DNA from: Climacium dendroides
Taxonomy: Eukaryota; Streptophyta; Bryopsida; Hypnales; Climaciaceae
Direction of reading: 5' to 3'
NCBI GenBank assembly: GCA_950106755.1
Contig: OX467088.1
Span: 30,714,401-30,778,400 of the forward strand
DNA: 64,000 nt
The notes under the pieces are model-generated. The model was not told the DNA's origin, searched no databases, and saw only the letters and a program-made list of their open reading frames with translations. A program made the translations under genes and the position numbers. This document shows, piece by piece, positions 1-12,242 of this stretch. Position 1 is the stretch's first letter, and each line of letters starts with the position of its first letter.

Positions 1-1820
1 TCCTTCTTCAAAAGCATACTCCATCTTCCAAAGAGCGCATCAATGTCGTCATGAGTATGACCCACAATCATGAAGTTCACGTACACTTCACGAAAGATCT
101 TGTTTGCAACAAGTAGAGACCAATAACAAAAAACAAATTTATTCTTGTTATCTCCAGTGGCATTATCCATCTGCACATTCAAAATAGGAGGCAACAGCAT
201 CCCTGGACATAACATTTCCGGTAGCAGAGGTAGCGATGCTTCGCAAACTTCGGCACCCTTTAGTATTGCCCTGGATAAATTTGTGGATCCAGACCCCGTA
301 AACAATTGCCGAGAAGACGATTTTGGTGGCAATTCCAAATCTCCCAGCAACTTTGCCATGGAGCCAACAGTGTAGTTTGAGTCGTGGGGAAACATATCCA
401 AGCCATAGTGCGCATATCGAACATCAGCATGACCATGTGCAATCATGCCAGTGACTGAGACGGGCAACTTCATGAGCCCATCAAGTTCTTTAGTTTTGTG
501 GGAAAAAACCGGAGAAGCGGTCTTGGCATGGTCCATCTTGTCATGCATGATCGTCAAACATTCATGTGGAAACTCATGCGAGCGGTAACGATTTGCGTAG
601 TACAGCTCCCTATGTGCCCGAGCAATAGCCAAATGTTTGTCAAGCCTCCTTGACCATATCAAAGCACTTTGAGATCCAGCAATACAACTCTTTCATAGCT
701 CTTATAGTTTGTCACACACTAAACACCGAGCAAAATTATCACCAGGTTTTTTCACCTCGTACTCTGAAAACTTCGAGGACCTGATCTTGCTCAAGTTTGA
801 AGTGGAAACTTCGGGTAATCCGAAGGCTGCATTGACATCATTAATTTCTTTCATCTTACCCTTCCACTGAAAAGTAGAGGGAAGACACATAGATACGACC
901 TTGTCCCCTAACTTCAAAGTCCGAGTACGATGTGGCATGTGATCTGCCTCCTTTTCAAGGATGCACTTTAGCGTGGCAGTTGCTTGTTGAGTGTGCTTTC
1001 TCGGCTTCTCCAATCCTACATTTCCATAGTCTCTTGCCTCTCGTTCGTCCTTCCAATATTTGAGGTATCGATAGAATGTAGCCTCCGGGACCCCAGAAAT
1101 ATGCATCCATGCTCGCATGCACACGTTGATGCCTTCAACGGTCACTGTCTTCCTCCCACGTGCATCAAGATGCACTGACCTGTATACATCAGTCTTCATG
1201 TGTGACCTGAACTTGAATGATGTATTGGAGTACATTCACTCGCGGAAGGCCCGAATCTTCTCCCTTGGAAATGGCTGAACGTAATTCTGGGAACAACAGA
1301 CTTTGCTGGACACCAAGTTGATGCACTCTGGAGTAAGGAGTTCCTTAGATCTGCGGGAGGTCACGCGAGGTGGATTCCTAAGGATACTTGAATATGGCCG
1401 TACAGATGCTAGAGGTTGTGGATTCAAGAGGCGGGCTTGTAGCTGATTGAATCTGTCTCACGCCTCATGGTCGTGAAGACTTGCTCCCGCACAGTGGACT
1501 CGTTTAATCGGCCAAGCTACCAAATAGTAAATCTACTCCTGAGGGATATCCGCTTCTAAGAATGTCTTGGTGATATGAACTGCTACATGGGTATCTCCAA
1601 GAGAACCATTAGCTCCAAGCACGAGGTCTGAGTTGACACTATGGCAAGTCCCTTCGCCAACAAGTAGACCCTCCTCATTGTAAAGAGTGACACATCTTGT
1701 ATTCCAAAGATGACGCAGAAGTCCTTCACATTCAGGAATGCCTACATTCATCCCTTCCAAAACTGGAAATTCATCATCCGAGGATTCCATGAAGTCGTCA
1801 GAAGTCGCAGATGAAGTCAT
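1..1820 (-). pseudogene. DUF7869-type transposon protein (element X, leftward gene), truncated by window edge
   Basis: One leftward reading frame starts at a plausible ATG near 1820 (MTSSATSDDFMESSDDE) and runs off the left edge. Reading order: an acidic N-terminus; a DUF8039-like segment (LYNEEGLLVGEG, then LGDTHVAVHI, ~1700-1545); a cysteine pair region (SSKVCCSQNYV, ~1310); a helix-rich block (VCMRAWMHISGVPEATFYRY, ~1130-1070); and a C-terminal DUF7869 signature (QMDNATGDNKNKF, then VGHTHDDIDALFGRW, ~175-20). The frame is never shifted but holds stops at 1533-1535 (TAG), 1458-1460 (TGA), 1236-1238 (TGA), 702-704 (TAA) and 693-695 (TGA). DUF7869 proteins are widespread in eukaryotic mobile DNA; a transposase role is inferred from context. 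Its upstream flank carries the 19-bp palindrome shared with the rightward gene, which ties the two together. Confidence 0.75.
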
Positions 1821-1950
1821 GTCACGTATCTGGAAAACCAAATGAAAAGCAGTATTGAAGTCAATGTCTGGCATCAAACTCCAATCGACTTGATTGACGC
1901 AGTAATTGGTGTTGGTATTTCTGAGCGGCAGTAATATCCGAATGGCAATT

Positions 1951-2753
1951 CAGCGCGATCGGCGCTGAATTGTATTTCAGCTTCCAAGACGCTAACATAT
2001 CGTTACAACCAATTTCATGCAATAGGTGATTGCACTTTAGCGCGACCAACTCTGAATTGCAATTTAGCACCCACGACGCAGACATACGTCTTTACTATTT
2101 CCACTCCCTGCGTGATGAGAATTCAACGCCAATTGAGCTAAAATAGCATCAGAATGAATTTCATTCTCTGCGAGCTGAATTGCAATTCGGAATTACTCGC
2201 ACTGGAATACCGTCACAATATATTTCATTCCCTCCGTGACGACACTTCAGCGCGAGTCGCGCTGAATTGCAATTAGGCATTGGTCGTGGTGGAATATTGT
2301 CCAAATACATTTCACTACGTGCGTATCTTCATTTCAGCGCGAGTCGCGCTGAATTGCAATTCAAATCCAATAAGTCGGATACTTCAGCGCGAGTCGCTCT
2401 GAATTGTAATTAGGCATTAGTCGTGGTGTAATATCGTCAAAATATATTTCACTACGTGCGTATGTACACTTCAGCGCGAGTCGCGCTGAATTGCAATTCA
2501 GCTCTGATAGCTATGGAGTGTCTCCAGATTATATTCCATCACGATTTTATAGAATACAGATCTAAACCAGCTTACTTCAGTGCACATCAGCGCGAGTCGC
2601 GCTGAAGTGTCGACACTACATATTCCTTTACCTTTGTGAATACACTTTAGCCCGACCAGGGATGAACATCAATTAAACTCGAGTCTAGGTGATCCGTCTG
2701 CACAAAGACAATGGAAACGCTTGTAGAAGCACTTCAGCGCGAGTCGCGCTGAA
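1951..2753. repeat. Cluster of 19-bp near-palindromes upstream of the leftward gene of element X
   Basis: Seven clear copies of TCAGCGCGAGTCGCGCTGA (core starting at C) begin near 1951, 2248, 2335, 2385, 2472, 2588 and 2735, with degenerate copies near 2039 and 2646. Several are followed by ATTGCAATT. Spacing is irregular (~50-250 bp), so this is neither a tandem array nor CRISPR. The position between divergent genes suggests protein-binding sites for transposition or autoregulation. Confidence 0.85.
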
Positions 2754-4235
2754 GTGCATTTCATTTTCATTTTAGTCAAGGAATTTCTATTTATAGTAAG
2801 TCCGTCTTTCGCGGAGGGGTTTATATAGAGTTCTGCGCATTCTCCAAACTGCGCTCGTCGAACGACTTGAGGACTTGAACATTTCATGGATAGTAGTCGG
2901 ACTGACTGATCACAACGTGAACTGTGCTGGAGATCATTGAGCACCTACGCAAAACAACTGCCAATCATGGAATGAAAAATCTTATGCAAACCTAGAGGCT
3001 GGAATGACAGATCCTAGAAGCTGCTCAATGGAGAATTATCATGTTTTCAAAGGGGTCGGAGTGGCTTACTGTAAATCCTATGCGATGGATCTCCTGTTTG
3101 AGCAATACAATGGGCAACAACCAGCGTTGTACTAATACAATTGCGGAACAATACTAATCAAACTCTTCTAAAGACATAATAGAACAAGTTGAAAGCGCAG
3201 AGAACAACAGCAAAGCTCAAAGTTGATGCAGTTGAAGAGAAAGGTGGAATGACTGGAATGCAACTAAACTGCCGACGTCCACTCAACTCCTCGGCGGGAA
3301 GGAAAGAGCGCGAAGTCAGTTCTCATTTTTGAACAACGTACATTCTAATATCAAGTGGCCCCAGAATCACGACGGCCTTGCCACGTAAACCTTTCGATAT
3401 CCACATACAATCCAGAAGCTACTATCCAAATCCTTTTCTACTTTGACTTCAAAATTTAAGCCCAATTGTTGACTTTACAATGCACCTAAGTTCATTATTA
3501 GGAAATGAAGGTTCCGTTACTTATACTAACCATGTGGCACCTAACGCGGCTTGCCATATATATAGCACATACTAGAATAATGTTAATTTTGGCTAGAAAG
3601 TGCCTTTACTGCAAACTTCCCCAGCTTTAGTCAGCGGGAATATTGTTCTTCTTCTAAACTGAATGAAAAGTATGATTTTAAAAAATTCCTAATAATGTTG
3701 GAATGTTTAAAGAATGTCCCTTTTCCTGCAGCAGATTTGAGGGTTTAGGATGGGAAAATTTTGCCTTCAATTTCAAGGGTTCACGGTCTCAGGGTTTAGG
3801 GCTTGGAATCCACGCCCTAAATTCAAATAAATTGTCTCCAGCAAGTCATCAAAAAAATTTGAAAGGAAATTACATTTACCATTCCTAAATTCTTTTAACC
3901 TTGCCTCTAAAGAGGTTCTAATTTTTACCCATGCAAACCAAAGCGGAAAATATGGAGTTCAAAACGAACAACAAAATACAAGTTCTAAATGGATTCGAAA
4001 TGTACAATCTCTGGCCATTTCTTAGGAAAAAGAATTTTTTTTTTGAAAATGAACAAAAATCAAAATAGCCGTCACGGTTGATCTTTCATTCTAAGGTTCA
4101 TTAAGTGCTAATTCAGAAGAGTAGAAAAAATGTCAAGTGAAAAGAGTAATGCATACAAGAACTTCAAAATTCAAGGCTTAGCCATATCTGCATGAACTGA
4201 AGGGCTCATAGAAAAATTAAATTAAATTATTTTCT
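2754..4235. other. Gene-free AT-rich stretch
   Basis: I see no convincing coding region. Short ORFs here lack domains or coherent composition. The segment lies between the two palindrome clusters of element X and grows AT-rich toward the repeat array. A TTTAGGG-like motif run occurs near 3740-3815. Confidence 0.5.
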
Positions 4236-4550
4236 TTATTAGGTGCCCAATCATAGATTATTGGATTATCATTGAAGAGTATGATTCTAATTTCTACCTA
4301 TTTGTCCTTCCTCATTTGTACTTCCCTTGCATGTTTTTTCTGACTTTCTCAAACAAAGTACAACCCCGGCCATTTTTGCATGAACTTGGTCTACGTGGAA
4401 AAATTCAGTTACATTATTTTTTTAAAGAGGTGCCCATGGATTATCATCAAAGAGGGCATTTCCAACTTCTACGTTAATTTCTTTTTCCATTTGCACTTCC
4501 ATTGCATTTTTTTTCAACTTTCTCAAACAGTCCATGTTTAAAAAAATAAA
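4236..4550. repeat. Diverged direct duplication, unit about 185-190 bp
   Basis: The sequence around 4240-4370 (AGGTGCCCA...GGATTATCAT, then ACTTTCTCAAACA) recurs around 4425-4535 with substitutions. It borders the ~176-bp tandem array and may be part of the same inserted repeat element. Confidence 0.55.
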
Positions 4551-5780
4551 TAAGTGACGCACATATTTCTGTTAACTTAAACTCTTAAAATTGTCTGTAC
4601 TTTGTAGTACCAATGTCATGATTCTCAATCAAGGCCAATTTAAATGGGCCCAACAAATTTGTCCACAAGTTTTAAATTTTTTTTGGTTGTGGGTTTAGTC
4701 AATGCATGTGTGGAAAAAAATAAATTAGTGACCCACATGTTTTTTTGAACCTAAACAGCTCTTAAAATTGACTGTACTTTGTAGTACCAATGTCATGAAA
4801 TTCAATCAAGGCCAATTTAAATGGACCCAACAAATTTGTCCACAAGTTCTAAATTTTTTTTGGTTGTAGGTTTGGTCGATGCATGTGTAGAAAAAAATTA
4901 AATTAGTGACTTACATGTTTTTTTAAACGTGAACTCTTAAAATTGACTGTACTTTGTAGTACCAATGTCATGAAATTCAATTAAGGCCAATTTAAATGGG
5001 CCCAACAAATTTGTCCACAAGTTCTAAATTTTTTTTGGTTGTGGGTTTGGTCAATGCATGTGTGGAAAAAAATTAAATTAGTGACTTACATGTTTTTTTA
5101 AACCTCAACTCTTAAAATTGACTGTACTTTATAGTACCAATGTCATGAAATTCAATCAAGGCCAATTATTTGAAATGGGCCCAACAAATTTGTCCACAAG
5201 TTCTAAATTTTTTTTGGTTGTGGGTTTAGTCAATGCATGTGTGGAAAAAAATAAATTAGTGACCCACATGTTTTTTTGAACCTAAACAGCTCTTAAAATT
5301 GACTGTACTTTTTAGTACCAATGTCATGAAATTCAATCAAGGCCAATTTAAATGGGCCCAACAAATTTGTCCACAAGTTCTAAATTTTTTTTGGTTGTGG
5401 GTTTGGTCGATGCATGTGTGAAAAAAATTAAATTAGTGACCCACATGTTTTTTAAACGTGAACTCTTAAAATTGACTGTACTTTGTAGTACCAATGTCAT
5501 GAAATTCAATTAAGGCCAATTTAAATGGGCCCAACAAATTTGTCCACAAGTTCTAAATTTTTTTTGGTTGTGGGTTTGGTCAATGCATGTGTGGAAAAAA
5601 ATAAATTAGTGACCCACATGTTTTTTTGAACCTAAACAGCTCTTAAAATTGACTGTACTTTGTAGTACCAATGTCATGAAATTCAATCAAGGCCAATTTA
5701 AATGGGCCCAACAAATTTGTCCACAAGTTCTAAATTTTTTTTGGATGTGGATTTGGTCAATGCATTTGGAAAAACATTAC
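4551..5780 (+). repeat. Tandem array of ~176-bp repeats
   Basis: The string GTCCACAAGTT recurs at 4661, 4838, 5013, 5192, 5369, 5542 and 5719, giving a period of 173-179 bp. Each unit also contains CAATGCATGTG, TTAAAATTGACTGTACTTT and CCAATGTCATGAAATTCAAT. Variation is mainly small indels in A/T runs. The monomer length is in the nucleosomal range typical of plant satellites, but the array is short. Confidence 0.9.
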
Positions 5781-6227
5781 ATACTACTAACCATTATCAT
5801 TAAGTAGATTTACTTTGACCTCAACAATATTTAGTAAACATTTGTTTCAATTGGTACAATGCCACTATATTCATAGTACACTATGAATATCATCACTAGT
5901 ACCTTGAATTTCAATGCTTGATTGTGAAGTGTGTTAAGATATTTATTGTGAAGCGTTATTCGCTTAATGGGAGTTTGTAGTGACCTTAAATTGTAATTAT
6001 AGGTACCAACATCATAATGACTGCGGCTAGTAAATTGAATTCATGATGAAGCGTTATTTATTTTAAGTAATTTGTGGTGACACTACATCATAATTATGAC
6101 TCTCAACATCATATTAATAAGGGTACTACTAAGTACATTTATTATACTTTAGTTGAAACAATTTCAATCTATTATAATGAATGTCACATGAAACTAGAAA
6201 TTGTTAAATATGATGATCTATAGTTCA

Positions 6228-6545
6228 AGTGATTTAGAACTTGTGGACAAATTTGTTGTGCCCATTTAAATTGGCCTTGATTGAATTTCATGACATTGGT
6301 ACTATAAAGTATAGTCAATTTTAAGATTTTAGTTTCAAAAAAACATGTAAGTCACTAATTTAATTTTTTTCCACACATGCATTGACCAAACCCACAACCA
6401 AAAAAAATTTAGAACTTATGGACAAATTTGTTGGGCCCATTTCAAATAATTGGCCTTGATTGAATTTCATGACATTGTACCTACCAAAAAGTACAGTCAA
6501 TTTTCAGAGTTTAGTTTTAAAAAAATATGTGGGTCACCAATTTAT
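6228..6545 (-). repeat. Inverted copies of the ~176-bp repeat
   Basis: About 1.7 units of the 4551-5780 repeat appear in reverse orientation (TGGACAAATTTGTTG...CCTTGATTGAATTTCATGACATTG). With the forward array they form a large fold-back around a ~450-bp AT-rich spacer that itself holds a short palindrome (TCATAGTACACTATGA, ~5871). This is consistent with a foldback-type element or an inverted satellite block. Confidence 0.85.
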
Positions 6546-7149
6546 GTTAGTAATGTGTGTAAATGTCCTAGGCATTAGAATGTGGTGTTTGCAGAACTTT
6601 GCAGTCAAACCAAACCTAACCAAGTTGCTATTTTCAGTAGTAAGTTTAATATTTCCAAAGAAACTTTGTGAAGTCTAGTTTTAGCATCAAACAACTATGG
6701 AGTAGATTTTAAACAACTATGGAGTAGATTTTAAGCAACTATAGAGTAGATTTTAAGAAGCCATAAGTTCATTGGAGTTATACATGTTAGGCTTTGTAAC
6801 CTCAAATTTTTTTGGGCACCAGTTTTTTAGATTTGACTTGTGAAAAGAGGATTGAAATTTTTTTGCAGTTTGAACACCTTCATGGTCAAACATTATAATC
6901 TTTTACTATATAAGTGATATTGTTGTCTTTTCTTTTCCTATGAGATCTCTAACATGTCAAGTTTGAATTAGTATGGCTACAATTTTACAAAAATTGATAC
7001 AACTTATGGAAATGTTGGCATTTTGTTCAATTTCAAACAAATTCCAAGTTACTCAAAATAGGCCTTAGCCTTTGTATCTCCATCGATTCTAATTGATATT
7101 GATATCCATCTATGCGCACACCATGTCCACTTATCTTCCATTCAGAGAT
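6546..7149. repeat. AT-rich DNA with a short tandem repeat (three ~23-bp copies at ~6690-6760)
   Basis: The unit CAACTATGGAGTAGATTTTAA repeats three times near 6690-6760 with few changes. The rest of the interval shows no gene or other structure that I can support. Confidence 0.6.
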
Positions 7150-7345
7150 ACTCGTGAGACACCCTTTCAATCTTGCATCTGAGTATAGGCCCTGGGTATA
7201 CAATGTATAGGTATCAATCGTGAGACACCCTTTCAATCTCGTATTCGAGTATAGGCCTAGGATATCAAACATATCAAGGAGGGTATCAAACAGATCAGGA
7301 TGGGTATCAAACAAATCAAGGGCGGGTATCAAATAGATCAGGGGC
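7150..7345. repeat. Two nested minisatellites
   Basis: CGTGAGACACCCTTTCAATC followed by GAGTATAGGCC occurs twice (~7152 and ~7219). It is followed by about five copies of a ~20-bp unit resembling GGGTATCAAACAGATCAGGA (7258-7345). No protein family was recognised across it. Confidence 0.75.
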
Positions 7346-7399
7346 GGGAAGGCTGGGAGGTCACTTTTTTCCTTCGACGTAATCGAGGCTTCACTTGCT

Positions 7400-8540
7400 A
7401 ATGAGAATATGACACGTGTCAGATACGCTGTAATAGCATCGAGGTGGCAAGTGCATAGTCAGCAATAAGTGGCACCTTCCAGAAATCAGGGGCCACGGGG
7501 GGGAAGCTCGTTGTGGATGAAAATTGGAGGATGTATCTCCAAAGCAAGGAATCGTCTCTCCAGCTAGGAAGCAAGGAATCGTCTCTCCATCTGGGGTCGG
7601 TTGTCGTCAGGGTTTGGCGCTCGCTTCTACAATGCATGAATTTTTTGCAGTTTCTTCTGCGTGCGCTTCATCCTCTTCTGTGGCGCTTCTCCTTCTTCCT
7701 TCTGAGGGTTTAGGGTCACTGTGTATTTCTTTCAGTCTGTTTTAGAAGACGTCACGGTGGGGGAGCTGTATTTTGAAGGAGCTCACAGTGGGAGACCTGT
7801 GTTTTGAAGAAAGCTGCTGAAAAAGAGGTCGGGGTTCAAATCTGCAAGTTAGGTCTTCTAATCGTGGCAGGTGAGTACTTCAGGTTCTCGTTTCTGATGA
7901 TTAGGAATGTAGGTTTTCTTGTTTCTTTTCTCCTGTTATGGTTTAGAACATTGAATGCTGGAAGTAGTTATAAGTTATTGAAGATTCTTTTGAATGATGG
8001 AGGAGGAGGTTCAACATTAGGGTTCCAATCTTTGGTAGTTGCTGGATACAAAGTCTGAGAAGGAACCATTTTGCATACTAGCTCAGCTTCATTTTAATGC
8101 ATAGGGTAAATGTACCATTCAACCAATTCAGTAGATGCAGCTTCTTCTTTGCAGCAGAAAGCAATAACTCAGACTAATATGCGTACAGCAAAAAAATTTA
8201 CAACTTCTACGCAGCAGGGTCACTATGTGCTTGTGTTTGCTTCGGGTTTGGTTTGTTTAGATTTCCAATATCTTAGGGTTTGTATATGCTTGGATTTGCT
8301 TAGGGTTTGCTTCATCATGGATTTCTGAGGTTCTTGTTGTCTACCGAATTCATGTTCGTATACGGACATTGTTTGTAACTGTAGTTTTTTTATTTCAAAG
8401 TTCGTTGCTCTTGTCATAGGGTTTGGCTGAGGGTCTGTCTGTGCATAGGTTTGCTTAGGGTCTGTATCTGTTTTGGATTTGTGTGAGAAATTCCTTACGA
8501 GTTCAGAAGTAGCCTTGCCCTTAAAACCCTAAAATATGAC
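7400..8540 (+). promoter_or_regulatory. Possible 5' leader and first-intron region of the rightward gene of element X
   Basis: No conserved protein is visible. Features include a duplicated AGCAAGGAATCGTCTCTCC (~7541 and 7573), telobox-type motifs (GAGGGTTTAGGG ~7692, CTTAGGGTTTG ~8272 and ~8300) and a good splice-donor sequence GCAG|GTGAGTAC at ~7870. It lies directly upstream of the second palindrome cluster and of the rightward gene. A 5' UTR exon is an inference. Confidence 0.3.
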
Positions 8541-8551
8541 AGAATGCAAAT

Positions 8552-9109
8552 CAGCGCGAGCCGCGTTGATTTGACAATATACTATCAGAGAAGCCAGACA
8601 ATTTGATATAGCTAGGTAGCCTACAGGATAAATAGTTTGAGGATCACAGTGATGAACTGGAGTCCGTCACCTAAAACGAAAAACTGCATATCAGCGCGAG
8701 CCGCGCTGATCTGCAATGTCCCCCCAATCGGAATCGTAGTAACACAATTCCATAGTATTTAAAAACCCTGCACCGTCAATCAGCGCGAGACGCGCTGATC
8801 TGCAACGTCTCCCTCGAAAAAACAGACCACCCTAGAGTACATAAAATAAATCCAAATATATGAATTCCACTAAGCAAATATATAACAACTATACACATCA
8901 GCGCGACCCACGCTGAATCGTCAGGTCTTACCGTAAAAGATAAGAAAGTAGGCTAACTAAGGTCTTGGGGACAGAAAACCAAACCCAATAAAACTAGCCA
9001 CACCTTCATAGGTAGAGAATACCTCAACATCTACATTACATAAGCAATGACACAAGTCCGAGAAGAACAACCTACAAACCATACGCAAATCAGCGCGACT
9101 TGCGCTGAA
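8552..9109. repeat. Second cluster of 19-bp near-palindromes
   Basis: Copies begin near 8552, 8692, 8781, 8899 and 9091, variants of TCAGCGCGAGTCGCGCTGA (some with GCC or GAC in the centre). The cluster sits immediately 5' of the first recognisable exon of the rightward gene. The acceptor CTCCCCGCAG ends at ~9162. Confidence 0.85.
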
Positions 9110-10618
9110 CCGACAAGTGCATTCATAACAAGCCACCTGACATATTACGATTCTCCCCGCAGAATGGACCAACACAAGGAAGCACTGGAAATGTACTTCG
9201 ACAGATGTGATATTCAGTACCCTGAAGACCCCAACGAGACAGATGGATCCCTCATCGAGGGCGAGTACTGGGAGTTCAAGCATCCGGAGAGGGTTGAAGC
9301 GTGGGGATTCCACATGATCCCTTTCAGAAACAACTTCTGCTTCGCGTACAAGTTCAAGAACGCGCAGGTGTTTCTAAACCTCTCCTACGAGAAGATGGTA
9401 AAAGATCTAGAAACGGACACCCTCCCCATGGTTAGAGTGAAGTGTGTGACAACGTTTCATAACGTTGCCCCTCAAGACCAGTACCACTTCACAATCTGCC
9501 TAAACTCCATCCTCATTCCGTATGTAATGACACCCCTCCTCGCAAGCCTAGAATCCACGCCGTTCTAGGACGAAATAAAGGAGTTGGAGAAAAAGATTGA
9601 TAACAATGAGTGGCAGAATTCAGATGGCACACCCCTGAACCACAAGAAGCTCTGCAGCAAGATCTGTGCCTTGTTCAAGGACTTCGATCAACTCAAAGGG
9701 AAGCTGGCAATGCAGACAGAGTTAAGCAAGCCGAGATCCGTCTCAATGGACACCTCCAGACAGGGTGTGAGTCAAGGCTCCAGATTCAACAGCACGCAGG
9801 AATCTGGAGGCGCTCGGGGAACCAGAAATTCGAGAAAGCCGGTAGAGAAAACCCTGGAAAATAAGAAAGGGAAGAAAAGTAAGGCATCCCCGTCCGTGCA
9901 GGCACCTCTGGTAAGGTCCTCTGAGGTATCTGAAGTTGCGGAGGCAAGTTACGTTGACGAGATGGCACATGTCCCTCATTCTCAAGCAACGAAAAGAAAG
10001 CCAGACTATGAAGAAGTAAGCAAAGTGTACAAGAAGTTCTGAACCACTTGTGAGGACGCCTACATCTTCAAGACTGATGACAAGAAAGAGATTGACATCT
10101 CTCAACTAGTCCCACCTCCGGCAACATTCAACATCCGCTCGAAGGAGGACCGAATCGTCGAGGATTTAGTGAAATGGCTACTAAATATGCCCGACAAGAG
10201 CACGAGACAAACGCTCTGCGTCATGCCGGTTGGATACAATGAAAAACCGAAGGAGTGGGCAGAGATTGAAAAAGGCGATTTCTACATCATCAATGGGCAG
10301 CACAGCGTCGCCGCCAGTAAGTGGATGATGGATGACGCCAACAAGGTGGACCGCACGGAGAGGGAACACTTTCGGAAATGGAAGTGCTTTGTGGTCTGGT
10401 CAAATGACGCAGAGAAGCTCAGGCTCATCTCCGCGTTCTACAATAGGACAAACCACTTCCAAGTTGCGCAGCCGTCGTGGGCAACGAATATCCTCGAAGC
10501 GCGGTCAGTGTGGGAGGCTATGGGAAAGCCAAGAAATCCTACACAGGCAGCGTCCGTCGGGACCAACACGGCTACAAGACGCACGGTTGAAGCAAGAAGA
10601 AACAGAGAGTCCTTTCAG

Positions 10619-10722
10619 GTATGTATGCATTTCAGCGTGGTTCGCGCTGATGTGTCAAGTTTGGCTCAAGTCAACTAGCAATGCCAATTCAAATATCATT
10701 AAACCACCTTGTCTAATGAAAG
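10619..10722 (+). other. Probable intron with one 19-bp palindrome (3' end uncertain)
   Basis: The donor is TTTCAG|GTATGT at 10618/10619. A palindrome copy begins at ~10633 (CAGCGTGGTTCGCGCTGA). Coding character resumes by ~10724 (ESVVHDPQDFEKA). The exact acceptor is not certain because candidate AG sites do not keep phase perfectly. Confidence 0.5.
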
Positions 10723-12087
10723 TGTTGTGCACGATCCTCAAGACTTCGAGAAAGCCGTCTTCTTGCGGTTCTCGATGATTGACATGAACAAGAACCTCCG
10801 AATCGCAAAGACAAAGTCCAAGGAGGAGAAGCTGAAGCTCACGAATGAGCTCAAGCTAATCACGGCCCCAGAGGAAGTGTACAAGCTCTGGAGCGAGGTT
10901 ATCACTGCGGCCGCATTTGGAGAGCTCATCAACCCAGACACGCGAAGAAAGTTCAATGCAAGGGAAGGATGGAACCCAGATAACTGCCTTCTCAACCGAG
11001 AATTCTTCAAGCATCTGGGAAACCTGAGCTACGACGAATTGGCGACACTCGCCAAGCATATGTTGAACCAGACGGGAGTGAAACGCACCTTGCCTTATCC
11101 GAAGGTGACGGTGAAGGCTGTGTCGTCTGTGCTGCAGAGTTGCTATACCGCCAGGGAGTGGTCGGAGAGGCGGAAGCGCAAGCACTTGGTGAAGAAAGAG
11201 CTTCACCAAATCGATCCTGAGCTTGGACTTATGAATGCCAAGAACAAAATCATCAAGGACAATTGGAAAGCATTCAAGACGTCGCAAATGTTTTCCAGAG
11301 CCACGATGGACGTGCTCCTTGACCGACCTGGAGAGGCCTACTTCGGGAGAACAAAATCCGTCAGCCAAAAGAATAAGACTTGTGCGGAGCTCTCCCCATA
11401 AGCATTCGAATTTTCAACGTATTTCTTCATCACAAGAATAAATTCGAGAAACCTACGGCCAAGGGTTATTACCGCCCATACGTTGAAAGCACTAATAGTT
11501 TCATGGAGTGGCCAGCGAGAGCATGGGATCCAGACACGTCGAAGAGAATGGCGTTGGGCGTGATCGACTTCAGGACATTACCTGGAGTCGAGAATAAAGG
11601 GAGCTCCACTGTGGACAACCCTTACTTCAAGGAAGTAATGATGTCAGTCCGCAAGATGCACGACCCGGTACTTCAGAATGTTCCCTCCTGGCTCTTTATT
11701 TGCGGCGATGAGAAGGAACAGGCACAAATCCTGCACTTCATGGAGTCGGATGAGATTCTGGCTTCCTTCTTATTGGACTACTCCACGTACAATGCGGGAA
11801 AGAATGACCGCCTCGGAGATATTTCGGCGTCAAATAAGCCGCCGAAGGTGTTTCTGGTGTTTCTTTAGCATCCCAACAACGCAATTGGAGTGGGTATTCC
11901 AGAGCAGTACAAATGCCCATACTCCAATCGGTACGTAAAGGCACGTGCCTACAGCGAGCTCGAATACCGGCTCCACAGCTTGGAGTTGCGCATGGAGTTC
12001 TATTTGTGGCTCGTGAAGAGTTTCTACGTTCTAGGGGGTTGCATCCTCTCCTGTTTTGCGGGAGGCAAACTTACATGCGCTGCAGTG

Positions 12088-12242
12088 GTATGTCCCTTAA
12101 CTGCCGATCAACGTGACTAGCGCTGATTCATATCCTTCCTCTTCAATTTCATGGTTTCACGCACTCGTCAATTCAGTGCGAGTCGCGCTGAATTGTCACT
12201 GTCTACATGTTTATTCTAAACCTCTTCTTCTCTCCCTTGTAG
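12088..12242 (+). other. Intron (155 bp) with one palindrome
   Basis: The donor GTG|GTATGTCC follows the methylase motif-I-like segment, and the acceptor TCTCCCTTGTAG ends at 12242. Splicing is phase 0. It contains a palindrome copy at ~12174 and a degenerate one at ~12108. The motif again sits in an intron rather than an exon. Confidence 0.65.

Noticed and set aside
1951..2753. CRISPR-like spaced repeats
   Set aside because: Spacing is irregular, repeats are dispersed over 13 kb and sit in eukaryotic introns.
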